A DNA stretch of 8,231 nucleotides from a bacterium (GCA_003230535.1 QIEW01000407.1:1-8231), one strand, 5' to 3'; positions 1-6,269 are shown, counted from the stretch's first letter. A program made the numbers and translations. The notes: generated from the sequence alone by a model not told the origin.

Positions 1-51
1 ATCTGACACCTCCCAAACCGCAGTCAGGTCTGAGGACCTGACTGCACAAAA
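1..51. repeat. Intergenic palindromic repeat, copy 1
   Basis: The window opens with ATCTGACAC (1-9), followed by a perfect 11-bp inverted repeat (20-30 and 35-45, loop TGAG) and CACAAAA. Bases 21-51 are identical to 4324-4354, and the ATCTGACAC lead-in also recurs there (4302-4310). The same modular block at two distant intergenic sites points to a dispersed REP- or MITE-like family. No coding potential is seen. The left edge may lie outside the window. Confidence 0.8.
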
Positions 52-90
52 AAAACCACAAACGGTACTTTAAAATGTTCTAAGTCCCTT

Positions 91-114
91 ATCACTAATC
101 TTTACATTAGAGAT
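91..114. promoter_or_regulatory. Dyad upstream of cbiM, possible operator
   Basis: Arms ATCACTAAT (91-99) and ATTAGAGAT (106-114) pair over 9 bp with a single A/A mismatch around a 6-nt spacer. A TTTACA element (101-106) that could serve as a -35 sits inside it, but the matching -10 (TAAGGT, 124-129, 17-bp spacer) is poor. The position about 60 bp before a metal-transport gene fits an operator for a metal-responsive regulator. That is inference from position and symmetry only; I do not recognise the regulator. Confidence 0.3.
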
Positions 115-173
115 GAGGTCTTTTAAGGTTGACGATTTGGTTTGGATGACCCCATTCTCAAGGAGCAACAAAT

Positions 174-797
174 ATGCATATATCAGAAGGTATATTAACC
201 GCCCCGGTGTGGATAGGGGGATATGCAGTAGCGGGGGGAATTGTCGCCGCTACTTTAAGGAAAATAAACCAGGAAGAGATTCCCAAAATATCAGTAATTA
301 CCTCGGTATTTTTTGTCGCCTCGTTAATTCACATTCCATTAGGACCAACCAGCGTACACCTGATAATGATCGGCTTGGTCGGAGTCGTCTTGGGTTGGGC
401 GGCTTTTATATCTATTTTTTTAGGGTTGATCCTCCAAGCGCTGTTGTTTCAGCATGGCGGAATAACCCCCCTGGGGGCTAATGCCTGCATGATGGGCATT
501 CCGGCTCTGTGTGCCTATGGGGTGTTTAGTTTACATGAAAAATTTTCCATAAAACATAGCGAGGCAATATTTGGAGCGGCAGCCGGGGCGTTGGCTATTT
601 TTCTAGCCGGAATATTCCTCGCCATATTCCTAGCCCTCTCCGGCGAAGAATTTTATGGGGTTGCAGTAACCGCATTAGCCGCCCATATTCCGGTGCTGAT
701 CATCGAGGGCGTGATTACCGGTTTTACCGCTGCTTTCCTGGCCAAAGTAAAACCGGAAATTCTGCCAGGCAAAAATCTAAGGCAGGATACTGAATAA
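174..797 (+). CDS. cbiM: CbiM-type ECF transporter membrane component (cobalt/nickel uptake)
   Basis: This is a 207-aa, very hydrophobic integral membrane protein of the CbiM/NikM family, the substrate-specific component of energy-coupling factor cobalt or nickel importers. It begins exactly with MHISEG. In this family the N-terminal Met and His2 help bind the metal, which fixes the start at 174; AAGGAG at 160-165 is well spaced. Other family motifs are IHIPLGPTSVHL (about 52-63, with His53 and His62), FQHGGITPLGANACMMG (about 92-108) and HIPVLIIEGVITGF (171-184). About six to seven membrane segments are visible. The length is near the short end of the family and there is no long C-terminal extension. 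No CbiN, CbiQ or ATPase (CbiO) gene follows, and a repeat lies upstream, so it looks like an orphan that must use ECF subunits encoded elsewhere. Cobalt versus nickel cannot be decided from sequence. Confidence 0.93.
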   Translation: MHISEGILTAPVWIGGYAVAGGIVAATLRKINQEEIPKISVITSVFFVASLIHIPLGPTSVHLIMIGLVGVVLGWAAFISIFLGLILQALLFQHGGITPLGANACMMGIPALCAYGVFSLHEKFSIKHSEAIFGAAAGALAIFLAGIFLAIFLALSGEEFYGVAVTALAAHIPVLIIEGVITGFTAAFLAKVKPEILPGKNLRQDTE

Positions 798-823
798 CCA
801 CGGCCCAACAACAGGAGAGCATT

Positions 824-849
824 GTTTACCTTATAAGCTTAGGGTAAAC
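824..849 (+). terminator. Hairpin after cbiM, possible terminator
   Basis: GTTTACC (824-830) pairs with GGTAAAC (843-849), and the stem extends inward by a T-G wobble and two A-T pairs, leaving a 6-nt loop. It lies 27 nt after the cbiM stop. The following bases (TCGATTTGAAC) are not a proper T-run, so intrinsic termination would be weak. It could equally be a transcript-end stabiliser. Confidence 0.3.
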
Positions 850-888
850 TCGATTTGAACTTAGCGCCTTCCGTGCGGACTTTACACT

Positions 889-910
889 TCCTCTCCCCTG
901 GGGGAGAGGG
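889..910. repeat. GC-rich palindrome, probable dispersed hairpin repeat
   Basis: CCTCTCCCC (890-898) and GGGGAGAGG (901-909) form a perfect 9-bp inverted repeat separated by TG. In practice the loop would open to about 4 nt. It stands out sharply in AT-rich surroundings. Closely similar C/T-rich and G/A-rich palindromes are common as intergenic repeats in many bacterial genomes, so a dispersed repeat is likelier than a specific regulatory site. No T-run follows on the + strand. Confidence 0.5.
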
Positions 911-1258
911 ATAAAAAGGAAATTCCCATACGTTTAAATTACCCGCCAGAAACAATAAAGAACCAAAAATCCCTTCTCTTTTAGCCAAACACACGTAATA
1001 CATAAAATAGCATATATAAACCGTTTTTTCATAATATTTATGCTGTTTCCACTCTAAAGATATGATCCTGTTTTTGGTAAGCTATCTAATTGTAACAAAT
1101 AAATATTTTGAAATGCTACCAGCTTACCCATAGGATGGTACGCCATACATAACAACGGAAAAATATATGAATATTGTGATTGTTGTTATAAAGCAAGAGA
1201 GGTATATTACTTTATCGTTGATCATTTCCATAGCAAAATAATCTTTTCTATAATGCCC

Positions 1259-1310
1259 ATCATACTATATGTTGAAGCTATCTAAATATTATGCCAACAT
1301 ATCGTATGAT
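1259..1310. promoter_or_regulatory. Paired inverted dyads, candidate enhancer for a sigma-54 activator
   Basis: ATCATACTATATGTTG (1259-1274) and CAACATATCGTATGAT (1295-1310) are reverse complements over 16 bp except for one central mismatch (T/C). Each arm also contains its own dyad: CATA-CTA-TATG (1261-1271) and CATA-TCG-TATG (1298-1308). The region therefore presents two copies of one protein-binding-type palindrome, 37 bp centre to centre. They lie roughly 80 and 117 bp before the start predicted from the sigma-54 promoter at 1356-1373, the usual place for NtrC-family activator sites. The symmetry is seen directly; the activator role is inferred. A long RNA hairpin is an alternative reading, but the predicted start lies downstream of it. 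Confidence 0.55.
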
Positions 1311-1355
1311 AAAAGAATGACAAATCGACTCGACCCCGACAGCCTAAAAATAAAA

Positions 1356-1373
1356 TTGGCACAGGGATTGCAA
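1356..1373 (+). promoter_or_regulatory. Sigma-54 (-24/-12) promoter
   Basis: The sequence TTGGCACAGGGATTGCAA matches the RpoN consensus YTGGCACG-N4-TTGCW at every defined base except the G after CAC. GG (1358-1359) and GC (1370-1371) have the exact required spacing. Transcription would begin near 1383, giving a leader of about 130 nt before the receiver-PilZ gene. Such promoters need an ATP-dependent enhancer-binding activator; the dyads at 1259-1310 are candidate sites for it. No sigma-70 promoter of comparable quality is evident between here and 1513. Confidence 0.8.
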
Positions 1374-1379
1374 TCATAC

Positions 1380-1415
1380 ATTTGTCATCTTATAATCATT
1401 TGTCATCTTATAATT
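1380..1415 (+). repeat. 18-bp tandem duplication at the predicted transcription start
   Basis: ATTTGTCATCTTATAATC (1380-1397) is followed at once by ATTTGTCATCTTATAATT (1398-1415), differing only in the last base. It spans the start expected from the sigma-54 promoter and so would form the first bases of the leader. It contains TATAAT-like hexamers, which could in principle give weak alternative promoters, though no -35 is convincing. The copies look recent. Confidence 0.8.
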
Positions 1416-1440
1416 TTTTTTCTATTTCAACTGAGGATAA

Positions 1441-1472
1441 TTTTCCCCGCAGGTAAAAGCAGGGGGGGAAAG
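1441..1472 (+). promoter_or_regulatory. Leader hairpin holding a G-rich, Shine-Dalgarno-like run
   Basis: TTTCCCC (1442-1448) can pair with GGGGAAA (1465-1471), and an inner GC/GC pairing (1449-1450 with 1459-1460) closes the loop AGGTAAAA. The seven-G run at 1462-1468 would be buried in the stem. It lies 44 nt before the ATG at 1513, too far to be its own ribosome site. However, the same frame is open from 1441, so an upstream non-AUG start is conceivable. This may be a translational control element or simply a leader structure. It does not match the c-di-GMP riboswitch consensus as I know it. Confidence 0.35.
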
Positions 1473-1512
1473 TATTGGTCGGCGTGTAAAGTACAAACAA
1501 AACTACCTTGTT

Positions 1513-2301
1513 ATGACAATGAGTTATACCAGAAAACACAACAAATTTAGTACCTTGCTGTTTATCAGTAGGGATGAAGCTCTGGTTCAAACCCTCTCTC
1601 AAGAGTTGCCTAAGTGGGGAATCAATATTAGTTCTACTGTTAATCTCCAAGATATCTACCCAAAAGTTATGGAAAAAGCGCCTGATATCGTTTTGTTGGA
1701 TGGGGATCTGGAGATTGGCGATGGAGAGATGTCCTCTATTCTCAAATTAAAAAACCTACAGGATAAGCCATCGATCATTGTTTGTATCGGCATTCGTATC
1801 GATCGGCACTTTGGGTCGCTATTTGAGGAGATGAAAAAACTATATTTTATTTCCAAACCAGTACTGCCTGAAAGTCTGGTTTGTTTAATAGACGATATAT
1901 CAAGGAGAGACCGGGAATCTTGTCCGCCACTTAAAAAGAAGTCTTTGGTTTCCGAACGTCGAAGGTATATTCGGGCTGAGACCAATTTCCCTCTCTCTTG
2001 TATATTGTTGGATAAAATAGAAACACCATCTGTATTATGTCAGGTTGAGGCTCAGGCCGGGAATATCAGTTGCGAGGGGATGATGTTAGATATCCGGAAG
2101 GATATTTCTCTACCCCCAATTATTGAGCTGGAATTTTCCTTGCCCGCCCTCTACCCTACCTTAATGGTAAGTGGTGAAATCAGGTGGAAGATAACCGATA
2201 AGCTGCCCCACCAGCAATATATCGGGATAAAATTTAGAGACCTCACCGAGCGGTCTCAAAGCCTAATTACCAGTTATGTATACTCAGCCATTAGCAAGTA
2301 G
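1513..2301 (+). CDS. Receiver-like and PilZ domain regulatory protein
   Basis: This is a 262-aa soluble protein of two parts. Residues about 12-130 read as a divergent response-regulator receiver domain: an acidic pair D21/E22 after the first strand, D63 in DIVLLDGD at the phosphoacceptor place, and K115-P116 in FISKPV at the conserved Lys-Pro turn. Residues about 147-258 form a PilZ domain with the c-di-GMP binding signature: ERRRYIR (148-154, RxxxR) and NISCEG (184-189, NxSxxG), plus a late GIKF. Both key PilZ motifs are intact, so c-di-GMP binding is likely. The gene lies downstream of the sigma-54 promoter and its end overlaps the sugar-dehydratase gene by 26 bp, which suggests a common transcript and coupled translation. 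Its likely job is to relay phosphorylation and c-di-GMP signals to polysaccharide synthesis; the target is inferred. No clear Shine-Dalgarno precedes ATG 1513, and a second ATG lies at 1519, so the start is uncertain. Confidence 0.85.
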   Translation: MTMSYTRKHNKFSTLLFISRDEALVQTLSQELPKWGINISSTVNLQDIYPKVMEKAPDIVLLDGDLEIGDGEMSSILKLKNLQDKPSIIVCIGIRIDRHFGSLFEEMKKLYFISKPVLPESLVCLIDDISRRDRESCPPLKKKSLVSERRRYIRAETNFPLSCILLDKIETPSVLCQVEAQAGNISCEGMMLDIRKDISLPPIIELEFSLPALYPTLMVSGEIRWKITDKLPHQQYIGIKFRDLTERSQSLITSYVYSAISK

Positions 2302-4270
2302 TTACAAACCAGTTATATCCGGCCAAATAATAAAGAGAATGGCGCTTTATTTGACGCATGTCCTGTTTATTTTAATGGCCTATTCCTTCTCCTGGTGGAT
2401 TCACTATGAGTGGCGCATCCCGCCTTCTCTATTTCCAGACTTCCTTTATGGTATGACTTTGTTAATGCTATTTAAGCTTATGTTTTTCAAACACTTCGGT
2501 CTTTATAAGTCTCTCTGGGAATATGCTAGCATCAGCGATCTGGTGTCTATTATTAAGGCTAACACTATCAGCGAGTTAATTTTTACCCCATTAGTTTACT
2601 TCGTATTTGATTTTTCCCTGAGCATTATAGTAATAGACTGGATGTTAAGTATTATTTTTATTGGGGGTATTCGGCTGGGTTGCCGTCTGGCAAAGAATGT
2701 TCCTCAGCTGAGACCTTTGAGTAAAATATTGACGACAAATCAGCCTAAGGCAGAGGAGCCCCAAGTTCTCCAGTCGCAGCAGACAAATCAGCGCCGAAAG
2801 CGAATTTTAATTTTGGGCGCTGGCGCTGCGGGAGAAATGCTCTGCCGGGAGATAAAAGAAATACCAGGCATGAACAATCAATATGAGGTGGTTGGCTTTA
2901 TTGATGATGCCTCACATAAGATTGGGCGTAGCCTGCATGGAATCCCGATTTTGGGCAGGAGAGAGCATCTCCAGGATATTTACCTGCAACACAAGGTAGA
3001 TGAGGTGATTGCGGCTATCCCCTCCCTCAATAGACAGGAGATACGGAATTTCTTAGATTCCTGTAACTCTTTAGGGATAAAAACCCGCACTATCCCTGGA
3101 ATAGAAGAGCTGATTGAAGGAAAAGCGAGATTACTTGATTTGCGGGAATTCAATTTAGATGACTTACTCCGGCGTCAGCTGGCAAAATTCAATGAACAAG
3201 CTATCTCACAATTTCTTGCCGGGAAAAGGGTTCTGGTCACTGGGGCGGGGGGCTCTATCGGCTCTGAACTGTGTCGTCAGATCATCAGGTTTGAGCTTAA
3301 CAGCCTGGTCATGTTTGGTCGGGGAGAGAATAGTATATTTCAAATATCGAATGAGCTGAGACATAGAGACCCTGATCTCTCGATCAGTGAAGTAATCGGG
3401 GATGTGATCAACAAAAGGAAGCTTCAGGGAATCTTCCATTCATTTAGACCCCAAATTGTATTCCATGCAGGCGCTGATAAACATGTGTCACTAATGGAGC
3501 TTAACCCGGATGAGGCGGTACTCAATAATATTGTGGGCACAAAAAACCTGTTAGAAATTGCTATGGATTATAACGCTGAAAAGGTGGTCTGCATCTCCAC
3601 CGATAAGGCGGTAAACCCTACCAGTGTGATGGGTTGCTGCAAGAGAATTTGCGAACTTCTGGTGCAGGTTAACGCCAATGGAGGCACCCAACCGGTGGCG
3701 GTGAGATTTGGCAACGTGCTGGGCAGCAGGGGGAGTGTGGTCAACCTGTTTCAGCAGCAAATTTCCAGGGGAGGGCCGGTATTGGTTACCCACCCCGAAG
3801 TTGCCCGCTTCTTTATGAGTATTCCCGAGGCAGCCCAATTGGTGATTGAAGCCGGCACTATTGGTGCGGGCGGTGAAATATTTGTCCTGGATATGGGGGA
3901 ACAGATAAAGATTGCAGATATGGCCAAGGATATTATCCGCCTCGCCGGATATATACCGGAAGCAGATATCCCCCTAAAATTTGTCGGCCTCCGGCCGGGA
4001 GAAAAACTAAGAGAGGAGTTGGCATTTAAGGACGAGCGGCTAGAGAAGACCTCCAATGAGAAGATTTGGGGGATCAGGCCGAACGGGAAGGTTCCCCTGG
4101 ATCTGAATCAGAGAATTGAGGAACTGTTTGAGTTGTCTTTGAGGATGGATTTCCCAAATATTGTCAAAATGCTTAAGCTGATTGTCCCTGAATTTCAGCC
4201 CTCCAATGGAATTGGCAGCGATATTATCAACTCAACCCTTAAAGTTGGGGGACGGCAGCCTTTAGTGTAA
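2276..4270 (+). CDS. Membrane-bound nucleotide-sugar 4,6-dehydratase (PglF/CapD/WbpM family)
   Basis: This 664-aa protein has the full architecture of the large UDP-HexNAc 4,6-dehydratases that start synthesis of modified sugars for polysaccharides or glycoproteins. Residues about 22-135 hold about four membrane helices. A hydrophilic Gln-rich linker follows (about 146-173), then a first Rossmann domain with GAGAAG (181-186) and the catalytic Rossmann domain with GAGGSIG (323-329). The active-site signature STDKAVNPTS (441-450) supplies T442, D443 and K444. MGCCK (452-456) shows the family's Met in place of the usual SDR Tyr, with K456 retained. RFGNVLGSRGS and GLRPGEKLREEL are further family motifs. 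The length is typical. The ATG at 2276 has no good Shine-Dalgarno and overlaps the receiver-PilZ gene, so reinitiation is likely; ATG 2339 (residue 22) is an alternative start. No glycosyltransferases are next to it. Reaction type is well supported; the exact substrate is not. Confidence 0.93.
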   Translation: MYTQPLASSYKPVISGQIIKRMALYLTHVLFILMAYSFSWWIHYEWRIPPSLFPDFLYGMTLLMLFKLMFFKHFGLYKSLWEYASISDLVSIIKANTISELIFTPLVYFVFDFSLSIIVIDWMLSIIFIGGIRLGCRLAKNVPQLRPLSKILTTNQPKAEEPQVLQSQQTNQRRKRILILGAGAAGEMLCREIKEIPGMNNQYEVVGFIDDASHKIGRSLHGIPILGRREHLQDIYLQHKVDEVIAAIPSLNRQEIRNFLDSCNSLGIKTRTIPGIEELIEGKARLLDLREFNLDDLLRRQLAKFNEQAISQFLAGKRVLVTGAGGSIGSELCRQIIRFELNSLVMFGRGENSIFQISNELRHRDPDLSISEVIGDVINKRKLQGIFHSFRPQIVFHAGADKHVSLMELNPDEAVLNNIVGTKNLLEIAMDYNAEKVVCISTDKAVNPTSVMGCCKRICELLVQVNANGGTQPVAVRFGNVLGSRGSVVNLFQQQISRGGPVLVTHPEVARFFMSIPEAAQLVIEAGTIGAGGEIFVLDMGEQIKIADMAKDIIRLAGYIPEADIPLKFVGLRPGEKLREELAFKDERLEKTSNEKIWGIRPNGKVPLDLNQRIEELFELSLRMDFPNIVKMLKLIVPEFQPSNGIGSDIINSTLKVGGRQPLV

Positions 4271-4285
4271 TGTTTTGCTTCTGTG

Positions 4286-4385
4286 GTGTCAGATTCAGGA
4301 AATCTGACACATCCTAAAAACGCCAGTCAGGTCTGAGGACCTGACTGCACAAAACTGCACCAAAATATCTGACACATCCTAAAAA
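4286..4385. repeat. Composite intergenic repeat cluster between converging genes
   Basis: Three pieces follow one another. First is a perfect 10-bp inverted repeat, GTGTCAGATT (4286-4295) and AATCTGACAC (4301-4310), loop CAGGA. Second is a 10-bp inverted repeat CAGTCAGGTC / GACCTGACTG (4324-4333 and 4338-4347, loop TGAG), part of a 31-bp block identical to 21-51. Third is a repeat of ATCTGACACATCCTAAAAA, present at 4302-4320 and again at 4367-4385. The order (ATCTGACAC, about 11-13 nt, palindrome, CACAAAA) matches copy 1 at the window start. The bases 4386-4458 after it show nothing recognisable. Confidence 0.8.
4316..4347 (-). terminator. Candidate intrinsic terminator for the coaE operon, made from a repeat
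   Basis: Read on the minus strand, the perfect 10-bp stem (4347-4338 with 4333-4324, 4-nt loop) is followed by GCG and five T. It lies about 110 nt after the thymidylate-synthase stop, at the end of the leftward operon. On the plus strand no T-run follows, so it should work mainly leftward. The hairpin belongs to the dispersed repeat, so the terminator role may be incidental. Confidence 0.45.
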
Positions 4386-4458
4386 TGAAAATCACCTTCT
4401 GTTAAAGTGGGAAACGAAATCCGTCAATTTACGGTTGATAGGACAGTAGCGAAATTGT

Positions 4459-5133
4459 TTATTCATTAAATCTCATCTTTACTACCGGAAAATACATCTC
4501 ATATAGATGTAAGCCGGCGGAGGCGGCGAACATCTTGCCGGTTGGAACGCCTACCTCCTGAGCAATAAATTCATTGAATATCTGAAAGCCTCCCAGGTTA
4601 GTAGGGAAGCCGCTCCACAAATCCCAGCTCCGAAAATAGACGGATATATCCAGCTTTTCGTGTACTATTTTCAGATCAACCACCCGCAAGCAAGGAGCAT
4701 GCTCAAGGTTTAAGTCACCGCCTAAGGGAATTGTAATCGCACAATGATTGTTTCCGGGAAATCCCTTGAGGTGCTCGATAATCCATTTGATCTGATCAGT
4801 AAAAGAACCATCCGGGTTAGGAAAATTCAACATCCTACTGCCATAGGTATAGGTTTCTTTCCCTGAAATATCTTTACTTAGGAGATAACTAACCGCATAA
4901 TCTTCAACTTGTTCCTCAGTATTGGGAGGCGGCAGGGTCATATTTTCAGGAAATTGTATCGCCAGCGGTCTTACTTCGGGTTGAGAAATTTCGCACGTAA
5001 AAAAATCGAATTGCCTCCGAATTTGGCCCTGATATGAACCACTGTCAATCTTGTAATCATAGCCGTTCTTCCAACATTGATATACTGCCTGATGCCAGGC
5101 GTCTGATATAGTTGTAGCTTTAACTACAATCAT
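4459..5133 (-). CDS. Thymidylate synthase family protein, short methanogen-like type
   Basis: This 224-aa protein is much shorter than the usual 264-aa bacterial ThyA and resembles the short archaeal (methanogen-type) thymidylate synthases, which make dTMP from dUMP using a methylene-carrying folate or related cofactor. The catalytic Cys is C148 in HAPCLR. The phosphate- and base-binding stretch RSWDLWSGFPTN (168-179) supplies R168, S169, D171 and N179, and HLY (209-211) supplies H209 and Y211. All are offset by two from E. coli R166, S167, D169, N177, H207 and Y209. An Asn rather than Asp at 179 favours dUMP over dCMP. The residue after the Cys is Leu, where E. coli has His147. The start is well supported by GGGAGGG complementary to 5138-5144. 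It is the last gene of the leftward set, 51 bp after the metallo-beta-lactamase-fold gene. A related nucleotide hydroxymethylase activity cannot be excluded. Confidence 0.85.
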   Translation of the reverse strand: MIVVKATTISDAWHQAVYQCWKNGYDYKIDSGSYQGQIRRQFDFFTCEISQPEVRPLAIQFPENMTLPPPNTEEQVEDYAVSYLLSKDISGKETYTYGSRMLNFPNPDGSFTDQIKWIIEHLKGFPGNNHCAITIPLGGDLNLEHAPCLRVVDLKIVHEKLDISVYFRSWDLWSGFPTNLGGFQIFNEFIAQEVGVPTGKMFAASAGLHLYEMYFPVVKMRFNE

Positions 5134-5184
5134 TTAACCCTCCCCATAACGCGGCTGTTTGTTTTATAAATAATCCATGCTGGT

Positions 5185-6240
5185 TTAGTTGCCTGAGAAA
5201 CTAAACTCTGAACCGATAACAGACTGGTAATAGTTAATCCCATTTGGGGGCAGATTAATTCTCAAGGTATGCAGGAGGTCTGCCTTATTGGGCGAGCAAT
5301 GGGCTCCGATAAACACAGATGGTTTTATGATTAATAAGTCCTGAAGCGCCTTATCCTTATCCTCCTTGGGAAAGCTCCCGAACCGGGCGTAAATTGTGTT
5401 AGTTCCGGTCAGCTGCTGTGCGTAGCGCAGTGTATTGATGATACCCCGGTGGGTGCAGCCTGAGATTACCACTAATCCCCGATTTTTAACATGGATGACC
5501 ACGGCGCTTTCCTCAGTCATATCTATCATCTTTACCTTTCCAGCCGCATCCTTGATACACCAGCCCTTTTTCTTGCTCAGATTTATATTCTCATAGGCAG
5601 TTTGCAGAGGAATGGGGCCGGTATAGAGGGCGATGCCGTCCAGTAAGAGATGAGGGCCGCCCAGAATATGCTCTCCGCCTAATCTCTCCACCGCTTCTTT
5701 CGGCCACCTCCAAGGGCCTTTTAATTGACCGTTGTTCCGACGAAAATAACGCTCCTCAAAGGCGGCTGTGCTGCCTACATAGATGGGCACCTTTTCGGGG
5801 TTCCCATAATCTCTGATCATAGACAATACTTCCGGTAAGCCGCCGAAATGATCCGAATGGCCGTGAGAGACAGCAATCGCTTCAATTTCAGCCGGATTTT
5901 TTCCGAAATAGGAAAAATTGTTCCGCATGACATCCCCTCGGCTGCCGGCGTCAAACAGGATAGTCCGTTTCTTTCCATCCACAGTAATCTCTACCAGAAT
6001 TCCCATCCCCCGCGCTTCTAGAGGAGGGTATTGCTTGCCGGTAGACCGAATATCTCCCAAGCGGGACACCATATCATCGCTTTTCTCCACCGGATAATTG
6101 TTATCCCCATGCAGCTCTAAAAGAACCACCTTATCTACCGGCTTTAACGCTAACCTCTCAATACATATCCCAGGCTGCGGGAAAATAAAATGGAGGATTA
6201 TCCCTAAAGAATATACCCACATTCTGAGCCGTTTTTTCAT
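5185..6240 (-). CDS. Exported metallo-beta-lactamase-fold hydrolase
   Basis: From the start chosen here this is a 351-aa protein. It opens with KKRLR and a hydrophobic stretch to about residue 25, a signal peptide or N-terminal anchor without a good lipobox, so it should act outside the cytoplasmic membrane. The metal-binding signature SHGHSDH (125-131) gives H126, H128, D130 and H131. LFDAG (95-99), SGCTHRGIINT (about 260-270) and IGAHCSP (about 311-317) supply the remaining fold motifs. The GCTHRGIINT / GAHCS pattern resembles the group that includes the archaeal methanopterin-pathway enzyme MJ0301 (COG1237-like) more than beta-lactamases or glyoxalases. The substrate is unknown. The start at 6240 has AAAAGGA 7 nt upstream; an in-frame ATG at 6258 has none and would add six residues. 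It lies 29 bp after coaE in the same direction, so co-transcription is likely. Confidence 0.83.
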   Translation of the reverse strand: MKKRLRMWVYSLGIILHFIFPQPGICIERLALKPVDKVVLLELHGDNNYPVEKSDDMVSRLGDIRSTGKQYPPLEARGMGILVEITVDGKKRTILFDAGSRGDVMRNNFSYFGKNPAEIEAIAVSHGHSDHFGGLPEVLSMIRDYGNPEKVPIYVGSTAAFEERYFRRNNGQLKGPWRWPKEAVERLGGEHILGGPHLLLDGIALYTGPIPLQTAYENINLSKKKGWCIKDAAGKVKMIDMTEESAVVIHVKNRGLVVISGCTHRGIINTLRYAQQLTGTNTIYARFGSFPKEDKDKALQDLLIIKPSVFIGAHCSPNKADLLHTLRINLPPNGINYYQSVIGSEFSFSGN

Positions 6241-6269
6241 TAACCAGTCCTTTTTCATTAAGTTATCGG

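Larger units (their letters stand above)
798..1512. other. Gene-free 715-bp intergenic region
   Basis: No convincing gene lies here; the only longer open frame (from 1269) has no ribosome-binding site and runs through the 18-bp duplication and the start of the next gene. The left part holds two hairpins (824-849 and 889-910). The stretch 911-1258 is AT-rich with no clear promoter or RNA gene. It contains a spaced 8-bp inverted repeat, GGTAAGCT (1076-1083) and AGCTTACC (1121-1128), and an 11-bp direct repeat AAGCTATCTAA (1079-1089 and 1275-1285). From 1259 on it is the control region of the downstream genes, itemised separately. Confidence 0.75.

Noticed and set aside
129-158. Sigma-70 promoter TTGACG with a -10 near 153 for cbiM
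   Set aside because: The -10 is poor and the start would fall within the cbiM ribosome site.
46-173. Cobalamin riboswitch ahead of cbiM
   Set aside because: The 128 bp available are too short and no B12-box-like sequence is seen.
113-481. Open frame of 122 codons on the plus strand
   Set aside because: It lies in another frame over cbiM, has no protein-like hydrophobic pattern or ribosome site, and cbiM is unambiguous.
1380-1415. CRISPR-like repeat
   Set aside because: Two adjacent copies with no spacer; it is a tandem duplication.
1383-1512. c-di-GMP riboswitch in the leader of the PilZ gene
   Set aside because: The conserved GEMM-type core is not recognisable; only one simple hairpin is present.
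1269-1550. Open frame of 93 codons upstream of the receiver-PilZ gene
   Set aside because: No ribosome site; it runs through the sigma-54 promoter and the 18-bp duplication and ends inside the next gene.
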